Assembly: GCA_024742765.1 (NCBI GenBank)
Contig: JANSXT010000015.1
Coordinates: 1-64,000, forward strand
Reading direction: 5' to 3'
DNA: 64,000 nucleotides
Source: Phyllobacteriaceae bacterium
GTDB taxonomy: Bacteria > Pseudomonadota > Alphaproteobacteria > Rhizobiales > Rhizobiaceae
Part shown: positions 47,307 through 56,082 of the stretch, piece by piece
How the letters are laid out: each line of letters begins with the position of its first letter
Position numbering within the stretch: the first letter of the stretch is position 1
Notes under the pieces: generated by a model
Told to the model about the DNA's origin: nothing
What the model saw: the letters and a program-made list of their open reading frames with translations, nothing else
The model's database searches: none
Program-made: the position numbers and the translations under genes

Positions 47307-48695
47307 TCAATGGCCGATATTGGGCCGCAGCGCGAAAAACCGGTAGCTGAGCAGCACCGCGGCCACCAGAAGGCCGAGCGCCATGCCGATCCACACGCCG
47401 ACCCCGCCGAGCCCGAGCGGGAAGGCCAGAAGCCAGCCCAGGAACAGCCCGACCGGCCAATAGGCAAAGACCGCGATGATCATCGGCACGCGCGTGTCCT
47501 TGAGCCCGCGCAAAAGCGCGGCGGCGATCGCCTGGGCGCTGTCGACAAGCTGGAAGCACGCACCGACGATCAGAAGCGGCACCGCATAGGCGAGCACCGC
47601 CGCCGTGTCCGGATTGGTCTCGTCCAGAAACAGCGCGATCAGCGTTTCGGGAATCGAAAAAAACAGCAGCGCGCTGGTCGTGGCGAACGCAAGGCACATG
47701 GCCATCACGGTCTTCGCGGCCCGGTCGAGCCCGACCGGGTCACGGCGGCCGTGATAATGGCCGACGCGCGCCGTCGCCGCCTGCGCCATGCCCATCGGCA
47801 CCATGAAGGCAAGCGACGCCAGTTGCAGCGCGATGCCGTGGGCGGCGAGCGCCACGACGCTGATCCAGCCCATGAAGATGGAGGAGAAGATGAAGAGGCC
47901 CGTCTCGGCGGTGATCATCGTGCCGATCGGCAGGCCGATGCGGAACACTTCGCCAAAGGCCGGCCAGTCCGGCCGCCAGAAGCGCACGAACATCTCATAG
48001 GGCCGGGCCCGCTCATTGAGCGCCGCATAGGCGACCAAAAGACCGAAGATCAGAAGATTGGTGCCGAGCGTTGCGATCGCCGCGCCGCGCATGCCCAGTT
48101 CCGGCGCGCCCCAATTGCCGAAGATGAAGGCCCAGTTCAAAAGCGCGTTGAGCACGACGCCAGCCATCGTCGCCCAGAAGACGATCCGCGTGCGCTCGAT
48201 CACCGTCAGAAAGCCGCGCAACGTCCACCACAGAAGCAGCGGAAAGATCGACCATTGCGCGATGCGCATATAGATGCGCGACAGTTCGGCGACCGCTTCG
48301 TCCTGACCCAGCGCCAGCATGATCGGCTCGATGAACCACAGGACCGGCATGACGGCGAGGCAATAAAGCGCGCCGACCCACAGCCCCATGCGCACCGAGC
48401 GGCGCACCTGGCGGTGATCGCCCTGCCCCTCGGCGGCCGCCGCCATCGGCAGCACCGCATAAGCAAAGCCCGCGCCGAACATCATGATGGTGAAGAGGAT
48501 CTGCGTGGCGATCGAGCCGGCGGCCAGTTCGGTCACGCCATACCAGCCCAGCATCACCGTGTCGGTGGTGTTCATCGCCATGCCGCCAAGCTGCGATCCC
48601 ACCAGCGGCACGCCGAGCGCCAGCGTCGCCCGCCCATGGGCGGACCAGCTCATCGGCGCGGGCGCCGAGCCAAGGCTGTGCGATGCTGTGCTCAT
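47307..48695 (-). CDS. MATE family multidrug efflux transporter
   Basis: 462 residues with 12 hydrophobic segments. LALGVPLVGSQLGGMAMNTTDTVMLGWYG and the second-half counterpart GLPIGTMITAETGLFIFSSI are the duplicated NorM-type opening motifs. It exports cationic compounds using Na+ or H+. A TTGTGATCGTGACAA site lies 44 bp upstream of its start. Confidence 0.92.
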   Translation of the reverse strand: MSTASHSLGSAPAPMSWSAHGRATLALGVPLVGSQLGGMAMNTTDTVMLGWYGVTELAAGSIATQILFTIMMFGAGFAYAVLPMAAAAEGQGDHRQVRRSVRMGLWVGALYCLAVMPVLWFIEPIMLALGQDEAVAELSRIYMRIAQWSIFPLLLWWTLRGFLTVIERTRIVFWATMAGVVLNALLNWAFIFGNWGAPELGMRGAAIATLGTNLLIFGLLVAYAALNERARPYEMFVRFWRPDWPAFGEVFRIGLPIGTMITAETGLFIFSSIFMGWISVVALAAHGIALQLASLAFMVPMGMAQAATARVGHYHGRRDPVGLDRAAKTVMAMCLAFATTSALLFFSIPETLIALFLDETNPDTAAVLAYAVPLLIVGACFQLVDSAQAIAAALLRGLKDTRVPMIIAVFAYWPVGLFLGWLLAFPLGLGGVGVWIGMALGLLVAAVLLSYRFFALRPNIGH

Positions 48696-48738
48696 CGTCC
48701 GCCTCTACGCCCGCCAAAGCGCCCTGCCAAGCCCGATC

Positions 48739-48755
48739 TTGTGATCGTGACAATC
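48739..48755. promoter_or_regulatory. Candidate shared operator, copy 3
   Basis: TTGTGATCGTGACAATC, identical to 34504-34520 except for one base. It lies between the divergent MATE and parvulin genes, 44 bp before the MATE start, a distance similar to that of copy 2 from azlC. Confidence 0.5.
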
Positions 48756-48851
48756 GCAAGAACAGGCGGTGGGGTCAGTGCCGCGCGATTTGAAGCAGAC
48801 AACAAAGTTTGGTAGTTTTCACCCATGACGCGACAGCGGGGTTGACCGCCA

Positions 48852-49859
48852 ATGCGTAGGCTGATCTCGACACTGGTTTCCGTTCTGGCCGCATGCGCGT
48901 CCGCCGGCCTTGCCCAGGCGCAAGACAAGCCATCGCCGTCGGAGATGCTTGAGAGCGCCTTCATCGCCGCCAGACTCTGCGAAAATGTCGAGGCATCGCC
49001 GGTCCTTGTCTCGACAGGCTTCATGACAAGACACGGGCTGACCAAAGCCGGTGTCGAACAGGCGGCCGACCCCGCATTGGTCGAGCAGCAACTCCTCGAT
49101 CAGTTGGGCTTTCATACCCTGATCGGCGCCGGTCCGGCCGATGTGTGCGAGGCGCTCGTCGCCGACTACGGACCCGGCGGGGCCGTCGAGCCGCTGCTTG
49201 TCGTCAGAGACGACATCTATCCGTTGGCCAGATATTGCGTCGAGACCAGCACGGAACGCGATACCACCGCGCAGGACAGTTGGAACTGGCATTTCCACAA
49301 TCTGTGCGATGCCGAGGTTCGTGCCGCGATCCACGGCCCCAGAAGCGACGGAACGATCGGCGAGAAACTGGACTTTCTGATCGCGCCCCTGGACTATACG
49401 ACGATCACCTTCCCGACGCCCGACATTGAGGGGTTCAAGGCCTATCACCAGGTGCACTATGTGCAGCGCAGCCTGTTTGACGAAACCTGCGGCACGTCTT
49501 CGATACCCGAGGAATGCATGATCGCCGTCGCGCGCGGGCAGGTGCAAAGCGACATTTTTGCCGCTGCGGACGATCCGGGTTTCACCGAACTTCGGGCACG
49601 CCACATTCTTGTCGAAGACGAGGCCGCGGCGCAGTCGATCATTGCCGCTCTGGATGCCGGCGAAGCCTTTGCCGAACTTGCACAAAAACATTCGATCGGC
49701 CCGAGCGCCGCCAATGGCGGCGATCTGGGATGGTTCGGACGTGGCCAGATGGTCGAACCCTTTGAGGAGGCGGTGTTTGCCTTGTCGCCGGGCGAACATT
49801 CCGGACCCGTTGAGACGAAGTTCGGCTGGCACGTCATATTGCTGGAAGAGGCGCGCTGA
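48852..49859 (+). CDS. Secreted parvulin-type peptidyl-prolyl isomerase
   Basis: 335 residues. A signal peptide (cleavage after GLAQA) is followed by an unrecognised middle part with several Cys residues. A C-terminal parvulin domain (about 250-335) shows [41 protein letters not shown] and [16 protein letters not shown]. It probably assists folding in the periplasm. The long N-terminal part may be a chaperone or substrate-specific region. Confidence 0.85.
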   Translation: MRRLISTLVSVLAACASAGLAQAQDKPSPSEMLESAFIAARLCENVEASPVLVSTGFMTRHGLTKAGVEQAADPALVEQQLLDQLGFHTLIGAGPADVCEALVADYGPGGAVEPLLVVRDDIYPLARYCVETSTERDTTAQDSWNWHFHNLCDAEVRAAIHGPRSDGTIGEKLDFLIAPLDYTTITFPTPDIEGFKAYHQVHYVQRSLFDETCGTSSIPEECMIAVARGQVQSDIFAAADDPGFTELRARHILVEDEAAAQSIIAALDAGEAFAELAQKHSIGPSAANGGDLGWFGRGQMVEPFEEAVFALSPGEHSGPVETKFGWHVILLEEAR

Positions 49860-49950
49860 TCGCTTTGCCGCCCAGCACCAAAGCCGGGACCGCCGTGCTG
49901 TCATTCCAAGACGAACCCGATGGCTCGACGGCCCTTGATCGGGGGCCTGC

Positions 49951-50604
49951 ATGAGCGCCTATCCGCACGGCCTCGCGGTTCGAACGCCGGCTTGGCTGTC
50001 GGAGCGGTGCAACATCAAAAGGCACGCGATCGAAACACACTATCGCGATCGGGGCTTGTTGGACGGTGCCGGCAATGACGCGGCTGTTCAAGAACCCGCC
50101 AGCGACGCGGACACCGGTGTCCGGTCCAGCGAGCCGGCCGATCCACTCCTGTCGGCGCCGCTGACCGATGTGGCGGGCGGCACCATCTACTTTGCCGGCG
50201 CAAGCGTCGACAGGTTGGGCGATGTGCTCGAAATCATGGGGGTTCGGAGCAGCCGGCGCGATTTCCTCGCCATCGCCTCGCAATCGCGGCGCCCGACGCA
50301 GTCCCGCTATCTGGACCAGCTCTGGCTTATCTCGGCTTTGGCCGGCCGATCGGTGTTCGGGCTGGACGGCGAGGAGCATCGGCATGAACAGTCTCTGACG
50401 CTCGAACAGGCCGTCACCGGCTTTGTCGAGCGGCAGGTCGGCAAATGGACCGAACCCGCTGAAACGTTCAGCCGCCAACTGGACGGCATGCTTGGCGGCG
50501 ATGGCGAATATGCGCGTGAAGCGCTGGGGTTCGGCTTCCATGTCGAAGACGGTTTCCACGGCGTCTATCGCGTGTGGAGCCGCCCCTGGATCGTCCTCAA
50601 ATAG
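49951..50604 (+). CDS. Hypothetical protein
   Basis: 217 residues, unrecognised. It has no signal peptide or membrane segment. The first 75 residues look disordered (rich in Ala, Asp, Ser). The remainder is predicted mixed helix with QSRYLDQLWLISALAGRS and ends in an aromatic-rich segment (FHGVYRVWSRPWIVLK). GGGGGCC lies 5 bases upstream of the ATG. Coding status is supported by length and placement only. Confidence 0.5.
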   Translation: MSAYPHGLAVRTPAWLSERCNIKRHAIETHYRDRGLLDGAGNDAAVQEPASDADTGVRSSEPADPLLSAPLTDVAGGTIYFAGASVDRLGDVLEIMGVRSSRRDFLAIASQSRRPTQSRYLDQLWLISALAGRSVFGLDGEEHRHEQSLTLEQAVTGFVERQVGKWTEPAETFSRQLDGMLGGDGEYAREALGFGFHVEDGFHGVYRVWSRPWIVLK

Positions 50605-50646
50605 CCGCCCGCGCGCGAGGGCAAACGGGGCCTGATCTGGCTCGAA

Positions 50647-51273
50647 CTATGCGGTGCGCGCCGCCCGCACCGTAAACACGCCGGCCACGAACAGACAGCC
50701 TGCACCGATGCGGTTGAGCGCCCTCATCGCGCCCGGCTTCCGGAACTGGGTCCGCAAGCCACTGGCGAAAAACAGCCAGAACAGGCTGTTCAGGCTCGCC
50801 ACCAGCAGGAACGTCGCAATGAGGATCGCGAACTGCTGAAAAATCGGCCCCGCCGGGTTCACGAATTGCGGCACGAAGGCCACATAGAAGGCCGGACCCT
50901 TGGGGTTGAGCACGCTGATCAGGAAAGACTGCCAGAACAGACGGGTCAGAGGCCGTTTTTCGGTGTCATCATCGGCCGAAATGCCCTCGACCGGTGCTGT
51001 CCAGAGCGTATAGGCCAGCCAGATCAGATAGGCCGCCCCGGCCAGTTTCAGCAGCGTGAACAGGTGCGCCGACGCCGCGAGCAACGCGCCAGCTCCCGCC
51101 AGCGACAGCGACATGGCGATGAACGCTCCGGCAACCACGCCGGGAACCGTCGCGAGACCCGATCGCCTGCCGTGCCGGATCGCATAATTGACCGTCAAGA
51201 CGATGTTCGGGCCCGGTATCAGGACGACAATCATGCTCGCCACGGCAAATGCCAGCCAGGTCTCAAATGTCAT
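50647..51273 (-). CDS. LysE/RhtB family exporter
   Basis: 208 residues with six hydrophobic segments. It opens VVLIPGPNIVLTVNYAIRHG, with the conserved PGPN of LysE transporters, and SFLISVLNPKGPAFYVAFVPQFV carries the conserved NPK. It exports amino acids or related metabolites. The family is not specific enough for a substrate. Confidence 0.88.
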   Translation of the reverse strand: MTFETWLAFAVASMIVVLIPGPNIVLTVNYAIRHGRRSGLATVPGVVAGAFIAMSLSLAGAGALLAASAHLFTLLKLAGAAYLIWLAYTLWTAPVEGISADDDTEKRPLTRLFWQSFLISVLNPKGPAFYVAFVPQFVNPAGPIFQQFAILIATFLLVASLNSLFWLFFASGLRTQFRKPGAMRALNRIGAGCLFVAGVFTVRAARTA

Positions 51274-51417
51274 GGGTCACCCCCGCGCGATCGGATCGAA
51301 GCCACACAAGACCCCAAACGGAACGGCTTGGGAAGCGGGTCGCTCTCGGCAATAAGTCGATGGGAACGCCCGGCAGGCGCGCCACGTGCCGCCCGGTCGC
51401 GCAACAGGGGACTGGCT

Positions 51418-51693
51418 CTAGCCCCGTGGGACGATCGTCACGACGCACACATCATTCGTGTCGAGCCTGGCCTTGGCACATTGCGGCGCGGTCAGGTTGA
51501 AGAAGAAGACGTCCGAGCCCTTGCCCCAGGGGCGAATGCTGCGCTCGAACGGGCCGGCATCGTTGAGCATCACATCGGCAGTGAATGCCGCGGTCCTGCC
51601 GGACACATGCTCGGGCCCGACGACGATGTAACGCGGCAAATCTTGCTGCTTGCGCAGGATGCGGGCCGAGAACCGGATCTCGTCAGCGCTCAT
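51418..51693 (-). CDS. DUF1905-like small protein
   Basis: 91 residues. IRFSARILRKQQDLPRYIVV followed by a beta-rich domain (FFFNLTAPQCAKARLDTNDVCVVTIV) resembles the DUF1905 beta-barrel family of unknown function. GAGGAC precedes the ATG at 51693, which I prefer to the in-frame ATG at 51705. Confidence 0.65.
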   Translation of the reverse strand: MSADEIRFSARILRKQQDLPRYIVVGPEHVSGRTAAFTADVMLNDAGPFERSIRPWGKGSDVFFFNLTAPQCAKARLDTNDVCVVTIVPRG

Positions 51694-51799
51694 CGGTGTC
51701 CTCATTCCGGCATGATCGGCTGTTTCGAACCATAGCCATTTGTGAGACCGCAGCCCATCCCGGAACGCTTCGGCAGGCGCCAGATTTTCGCCGCGCGAT

Positions 51800-52153
51800 T
51801 CAGATCCGCAGCGGCGTGCGGTCGTGGCGCTCCTTCACCGCAGCGATCTCGCGCAGCATGACCGACAGATCCTCGATCGCGTGCCGCTCATCCTCGCTCA
51901 GCTCCTGATCGGGCTTGAAATGCTTGAGCAGCACCATCAGCACATCGCCCATCCGGCCCAATTGCTTGCCATAGGAGCCCACCTCGTCGAGCACCGCCTG
52001 TTCCACCTGCGGCGCGCTGGACCGGCCGAAATTGACGTTGATCAGCCCGACCTGGCTGCCGGTCGCCGTGAACATCGAGTTCCACTGTTCGAACCATTGC
52101 GAAACATCGCCGGACGGAAACTCGATTTTGACAGGGCGATAGACTTCATTCAT
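51800..52153 (-). CDS. Small conserved protein, possibly polyhydroxyalkanoate-associated
   Basis: 117 residues. MNEVYRPVKIEFPSGDVSQW opens a soluble helical protein (QVEQAVLDEVGSYGKQLGRM). Length and helical character suit a phasin-like or PHA-synthase-accessory protein, but no family signature is decisive. The start at 52153 has AAGGGAAG upstream. A perfect CTGC-N3-GCAG palindrome lies 27 bp before it, the type of site bound by PhaR regulators of PHA granule genes. That link is inference. Confidence 0.6.
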   Translation of the reverse strand: MNEVYRPVKIEFPSGDVSQWFEQWNSMFTATGSQVGLINVNFGRSSAPQVEQAVLDEVGSYGKQLGRMGDVLMVLLKHFKPDQELSEDERHAIEDLSVMLREIAAVKERHDRTPLRI

Positions 52154-52180
52154 GACGCACTTCCCTTGGTTATGCTTGCA

Positions 52181-52197
52181 ATGCTGCATTGCAGCAT
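52181..52197. promoter_or_regulatory. PhaR-like operator
   Basis: ATGCTGCA-T-TGCAGCAT is a perfect 8-bp inverted repeat. Its core CTGC-ATT-GCAG fits the CTGC-N3/4-GCAG pattern described for PhaR, the PHA-responsive repressor of alphaproteobacteria. It lies in the promoter position of the 117-residue gene. Confidence 0.5.
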
Positions 52198-52480
52198 AAA
52201 ATGACATGTCGGGGAAGAAGGGGGTGTTGAGCGATGGTGCGGCGCCATCCATGTCGTCCTGTTCGTTGAACATATATCGACGTGCCCCCGGACCCAGACA
52301 TCCGATCTGGGTATCGATCAAATACCGATCCGGGGCTATGACTATTTGATGACATCCTAAAAAAATTGAAACTCAACTGTGATTTGTTCAATAATTTAAT
52401 GCATGAGCGATATTTGATGTCTCGAATATTGATGTTAAATTATTGGAGTAAATGTGAAAAACATAGAGGAGGCCATTTAA
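52198..52480. promoter_or_regulatory. Intergenic region with AT-rich promoter segment
   Basis: The left part (to about 52330) has ordinary GC content and no supported gene. From about 52335 to 52480 the sequence is strikingly AT-rich, with AAAAAAATTG, TTTAATGC and TTAAATTATTGG. It probably contains the promoter of the small gene at 52481. An AGGAGG (52467-52472) stands 8 bases before its ATG. Confidence 0.5.
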
Positions 52481-52711
52481 ATGGAATCAAAAAGAGATGT
52501 TTTGGAAATTCACCTGACCGAAATAGCAAAGTACGACTTGCCGGACGAGGTGAAAAAGTCGCTGAGCGACGACATGCTGCGCGGCAAGGGCTTTGAAGCC
52601 TGCCACCAGGCCATCCGTGCGCAGACCGGCATTTGGGTGCCGGAACTGGAACAGGTGTTCAAGGACCTAGACCAGTTGCTGGGCCTCCCGGCGCCAGAGA
52701 TGGTGAAGTGA
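52481..52711 (+). CDS. Small protein of unknown function, candidate modified peptide or partner
   Basis: 76 residues, acidic and helical, with no membrane segment: HLTEIAKYDLPDEVKKSLSD, then FEACHQAIRAQTGIW and a C-terminal LDQLLGLPAPEMVK. It contains one Cys. It has an excellent AGGAGG ribosome-binding site in an AT-rich leader. The stop overlaps the next start by 4 bp, so the two proteins are made together. If the neighbour is a peptide-modifying enzyme, this could be its substrate; that is a hypothesis. Confidence 0.7.
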   Translation: MESKRDVLEIHLTEIAKYDLPDEVKKSLSDDMLRGKGFEACHQAIRAQTGIWVPELEQVFKDLDQLLGLPAPEMVK

Positions 52712-53592
52712 CATCCAGCCCCTCGCACCTGTTGGTGACGAGCCTTGAATCGGACGCCACGGGGAAGGGAGCCAAGCCCCGTGGCGGCATGAACACGACC
52801 GGTCTGCCCGGCAATTCAATTGTCCCGATCGACTGCGCCTTGCCGGATGACCCGATTGGATACTGGCTGCTTGTTGACGGATCATTTGGGTCCGAAGGAA
52901 ACCTCCAATGGGAAGATGCACGACTGTCCCAGGCCCGGAAAGCAAGCAGCCTGATACGCGACCTGTCAGCGCACAGCGAAACCTTGCAGCTTTGTCAGAG
53001 CAACACTCGGTCCGTCGTCTTTTTTGAAAGCGAAACGAAAAACTCGTTCTATCATCCCGACCTGCGGCGAACGGTTTTCATCAACTGGCGCCCAATACAG
53101 TCCATCCACCATGTCATCGAGGAATTCATTCATCAGTCGGTGCACTCGGTCATCGACGAAATCTCGACCGACGGCTCGTTGTTTGTGAGTGGCGAGGCCG
53201 GAGGTGATTTCGACCCGGATCACACGCACATGATCAATGCCGGTTCGGAGACATTTGTTCGGTTCCATTCAATGGCAACACTCGCACTGATCAGCGAAGG
53301 CTTTTTCGACTGGCCAGGAAGTGGAAGCGCGACCGAACGTGCCGTCGTTCTAGGACGCTTGTCCTTTGCATTCCAGAAACTTTCGTACGACCTGCAGTAC
53401 TTTGTCGAGAACATGTGGAGGCTTGCGCCGTTGGGGGCCGCCTTTCTGAAAACGACGCTTGCCTTTTATCAGCGAGTGCTGGCCATCCACCAGGAGACAT
53501 TCCAGCGCCATGACATGAGCGATCAACCTTACGTGTTCGATGAGGCGACCTTTCTAATGCATAATGCGGGGATGCGCCCGGGGGCCGCCTGA
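52708..53592 (+). CDS. HEXXH-type peptide-modification-like protein, divergent
   Basis: 294 residues from the GTG at 52708. The region HHVIEEFIHQSVHSVIDEI (about residues 134-152) resembles the metal-binding helix of the HEXXH proteins that accompany peptide maturation systems, but the first His of HExxH is replaced by Glu (EEFIH). A later segment, FVRFHSMATLALISEGFFDW, and the helical LSFAFQKLSYDLQYF ... LAPLGAAFLKT recall the same group's C-terminal half. The similarity is by eye and weak. It is coupled to the 76-residue gene. It could also be an unrelated helical protein. Confidence 0.55.
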   Translation: MTSSPSHLLVTSLESDATGKGAKPRGGMNTTGLPGNSIVPIDCALPDDPIGYWLLVDGSFGSEGNLQWEDARLSQARKASSLIRDLSAHSETLQLCQSNTRSVVFFESETKNSFYHPDLRRTVFINWRPIQSIHHVIEEFIHQSVHSVIDEISTDGSLFVSGEAGGDFDPDHTHMINAGSETFVRFHSMATLALISEGFFDWPGSGSATERAVVLGRLSFAFQKLSYDLQYFVENMWRLAPLGAAFLKTTLAFYQRVLAIHQETFQRHDMSDQPYVFDEATFLMHNAGMRPGAA

Positions 53593-53632
53593 TTGCCGCG
53601 CGACATCGCGTACATTTTCCAGACCGCCACCC

Positions 53633-53854
53633 CTACCCCAGCAACCTTTCCTCAAACGGATAGCTGGACAAATTCTCGAACCCCGTCTCGGTGATCAAAA
53701 CCTGGTCTTCGAGCTTGACGCCGCAGGTGGCGCCCACCTTGCCGTGATACCAAATGCACCAGCAGCCGCCCCAGACGCCATTGTTCGCCTCGAACAGCCG
53801 CGCAAAATGCGGCCAGCTATCGGCGTTGAGTGGTCTGGATTCAAAGTCTGTCAT
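53633..53854 (-). pseudogene. Chimeric remnant: acetyltransferase N-terminus joined to a copy of the dddP tail
   Basis: The first 35 or so codons (MTDFESRPLNADSWPHFARL, then GGCWCIWYH) are the start of a GNAT-type acetyltransferase. The frame then runs straight into GKVGATCGVKLEDQVLITET and continues to FEERLLG and stop, the last 36 codons of dddP. Positions 53633-53744 match 54604-54715 without gaps at about 90%. The rest of the acetyltransferase is missing. A short fusion protein could still be made, but function is unlikely. Confidence 0.85.
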
Positions 53855-53921
53855 GGGGCATCCCGGCATCAGCTATCATCTTGGACGCAGCGCACATATC
53901 GTCAAGCAGACATCACGCGTT

Positions 53922-54545
53922 TCAGGCCGGCGCCCTCGCAAACAGAACCCGCAGGCCAATCGCGCCAAAGATCAGGGCGAACGTCCCTTCGATCCACCGG
54001 CGCGCCCTCTCGTAATGGCGGACGACACCACGTCGCGAAAAGGCAATCGCGCAGCCAAGGAAAAAGGCGATCGTCGGCGCTGCAACCGTCGCCATCACCG
54101 CCAGCAGCGTCTGCGCCGAAGCCCCGGGCGGCACGGCCAACGCGAAAAGCGAACCAAAGAACAGGATCGGCTTGGGATTCGACAGATGCAGGCCGAGCCC
54201 TCGCCAGTAGCCGGCCCGCAGCGATCGCCCCCCTCCGGCCAAAGGCGTCGGCGCATGCCGCCTGAGGGCAGACCGGGCGGAGCGATAGGCGAGATAAAGA
54301 AGATACAATCCCCCCGCCACGCGCACCGCTTCCAACACCCAAGCATTGGCGAGCATTACGGCGCCCATTCCCAGCGCAGCCAGGCCCGACCAAATGAGCG
54401 ACCCGGTGACGACGCCACTGGCGGCGGCCAACGCCATCCGTCGGCCTTCCGATAACGCCGTTCCGATGATCAGCAGCGTTGCCGGCCCCGGCACCATCAG
54501 CGCAACGACGGCGATAGCGAAGATCGAAAGGAGGTTGACATCCAT
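53922..54545 (-). CDS. LysE/RhtB family exporter (cargo beside dddP)
   Basis: 207 residues and six hydrophobic segments. It opens VVALMVPGPATLLIIGTALS and has the conserved NPK in HLSNPKPILFFGSLFALAVP. It is a probable exporter of an amino acid or small metabolite. It lies between dddP and the duplicated dddP tail. It is only distantly similar to the LysE gene at 50647, so it is not a local duplicate. Confidence 0.87.
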   Translation of the reverse strand: MDVNLLSIFAIAVVALMVPGPATLLIIGTALSEGRRMALAAASGVVTGSLIWSGLAALGMGAVMLANAWVLEAVRVAGGLYLLYLAYRSARSALRRHAPTPLAGGGRSLRAGYWRGLGLHLSNPKPILFFGSLFALAVPPGASAQTLLAVMATVAAPTIAFFLGCAIAFSRRGVVRHYERARRWIEGTFALIFGAIGLRVLFARAPA

Positions 54546-54603
54546 GCCGGAAAACTAGCGGAGGAGACGAACGACTGGCAAGGGTCGAAACGGGGTCGTG
54601 CGC

Positions 54604-55947
54604 CTACCCCAACAATCGCTCCTCAAACGGATAGCTGGACAAATTCTCGAACCCGGTGTCGGTGATCAAAACCTGGTCTTCGAGCTTGACGCCGCAGGGT
54701 CCGCCGACCTTGCCCGCATAGACATCGACGCACAGCGCCATGCCCGGCTCGAGCGGGTAATCGAACGCGCCTTCGACAAAGTCTTCGGGGTAATAGATCG
54801 ACGGGAACTCGTCGCACAGGCCCACCCCGTGCATGAAGACGCCATAGCGCTGCGCGCGGTAGGCTTCCGGAAGGTGAACGCAGCGCTCTGTCAGCTCCGA
54901 AAAGGTCACGCCGGGCTTGAGAAGGTCCATATTGGCGAACATGTGATCATGGGCGACGCGATAGGCCTCACGCTGTTCGGCGGTCGGCGCGCCATCGCCG
55001 ACGAACCATGTACGGCTCATGTCGCAGCACATGCCATAGGGACCGATCAGGTCGGTGTCGAAGGCAAGAAGATCGCCGGGCTGCAGCCGGCGCGGCCCCG
55101 CCTCCTGGAACCAGGGATTGGTGCGCGGGCCTGAACTCAAAATCCGCGTTTCGATCCATTCGCCGCCGCGCTTGATGTTCTCCGCATGCAGGATCGCCCA
55201 GAGTTCGGTCTCGGCAATGCCCGCCTCGCACGCCTTTTCCATCTCGGCCATGGCGATCTCGCAGGTGGCGATCGCGCAGCGCATGGCGTTGATCTCGTCC
55301 TCGGACTTGATCAGCCGCGCATGCTCCATCACCTGTTGGCCCGAGCCGATTGCGAGCCCGCGCGCGGTCAGGGCGCGCGCGCCATGCAGTTCCATCTTGT
55401 CGATCGCCAGCCGCCGCGAACCGTTGCCGTGCAGCCGCATCAGATCGTCGATCTGCGCGGCGAATTCGGCGGCGATCGCATCCTCCTGGTCGCCGGCGAC
55501 GAAATAGAACATGCCCGCGCCGACGCGCACCTCGTTCACCAGCGGCAGATGCGCCGACAGATGCTCGCAGCGCTTGTAATCCCAGACGACCATATGCCCG
55601 TCGGCGCCGACAAAGCAGGCCCGCGCCCAATTGTGCAGGATCCACACATGCATGTTGGACGAATCCGACGCATAGCGGATGTTGAGCGGGTCGAACATCA
55701 GGCAGCCGCCATAGCCGCGCTTGTTGATCTCGGCGACCGTGCGGTCGAGCCGTGTCTGGCGCATCCGCTCCACATTGGGCGGCGTGACCCCCAGCGCCTC
55801 CCATTCGGCAAAGGCGACATCGGTCGGCCCGATTTCGAGCCGGTTCGGATCAAGCGGCGTGCCATCGGGCTTGAAGAGCTGCGTCGCGCGGCGCCGCGAA
55901 GGGTCGATCTTGCAGTTCGACGAGGAAAAGGGCTGTTCGACGTTCAT
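54604..55947 (-). CDS. dddP: DddP, M24-family DMSP lyase
   Basis: 447 residues, the usual length. Cleaves DMSP to dimethyl sulfide and acrylate. DddP-diagnostic segments are LEIGPTDVAFAEW, KRGYGGCLMFDPLNIRYASD and ENIKRGGEWIETRILSSGPR. Counterparts of the known metal ligands are Asp297, Asp299, Asp309, His373 and Glu423. At the remaining position I see Asp408 where characterised DddP proteins have Glu. The catalytic Tyr (368) and Asp (379) counterparts are present. The ATG at 55947 is chosen over 55995 because relatives start there. Its last 112 bp are repeated 971 bp downstream, beyond a LysE gene. Confidence 0.9.
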   Translation of the reverse strand: MNVEQPFSSSNCKIDPSRRRATQLFKPDGTPLDPNRLEIGPTDVAFAEWEALGVTPPNVERMRQTRLDRTVAEINKRGYGGCLMFDPLNIRYASDSSNMHVWILHNWARACFVGADGHMVVWDYKRCEHLSAHLPLVNEVRVGAGMFYFVAGDQEDAIAAEFAAQIDDLMRLHGNGSRRLAIDKMELHGARALTARGLAIGSGQQVMEHARLIKSEDEINAMRCAIATCEIAMAEMEKACEAGIAETELWAILHAENIKRGGEWIETRILSSGPRTNPWFQEAGPRRLQPGDLLAFDTDLIGPYGMCCDMSRTWFVGDGAPTAEQREAYRVAHDHMFANMDLLKPGVTFSELTERCVHLPEAYRAQRYGVFMHGVGLCDEFPSIYYPEDFVEGAFDYPLEPGMALCVDVYAGKVGGPCGVKLEDQVLITDTGFENLSSYPFEERLLG

Positions 55948-56082
55948 GGGCCACCCGGAAGCTGATGCGGGCCAGCGCATCCGCACGGGGCCCATCAGGC
56001 TGCGGATTGGCGATTTTGTCGATTTCAGAAAGCGGCGTCCAAGGTCGCTTTTCGGGCAGGCGCCAAGTATCGCCGGCGGCCG

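Noticed and set aside
51274-51417. Short reverse-strand ORF (about 60 residues) between the LysE and DUF1905 genes
   Set aside because: No ribosome-binding site, no family resemblance and odd Arg/Pro/Cys-rich composition; it also overlaps the start of the LysE gene.
50647-54545. The two LysE-type genes as a local duplication
   Set aside because: Apart from the family motifs (PGP near the N-terminus and NPK) the proteins differ throughout, and the flanking DNA is unrelated.
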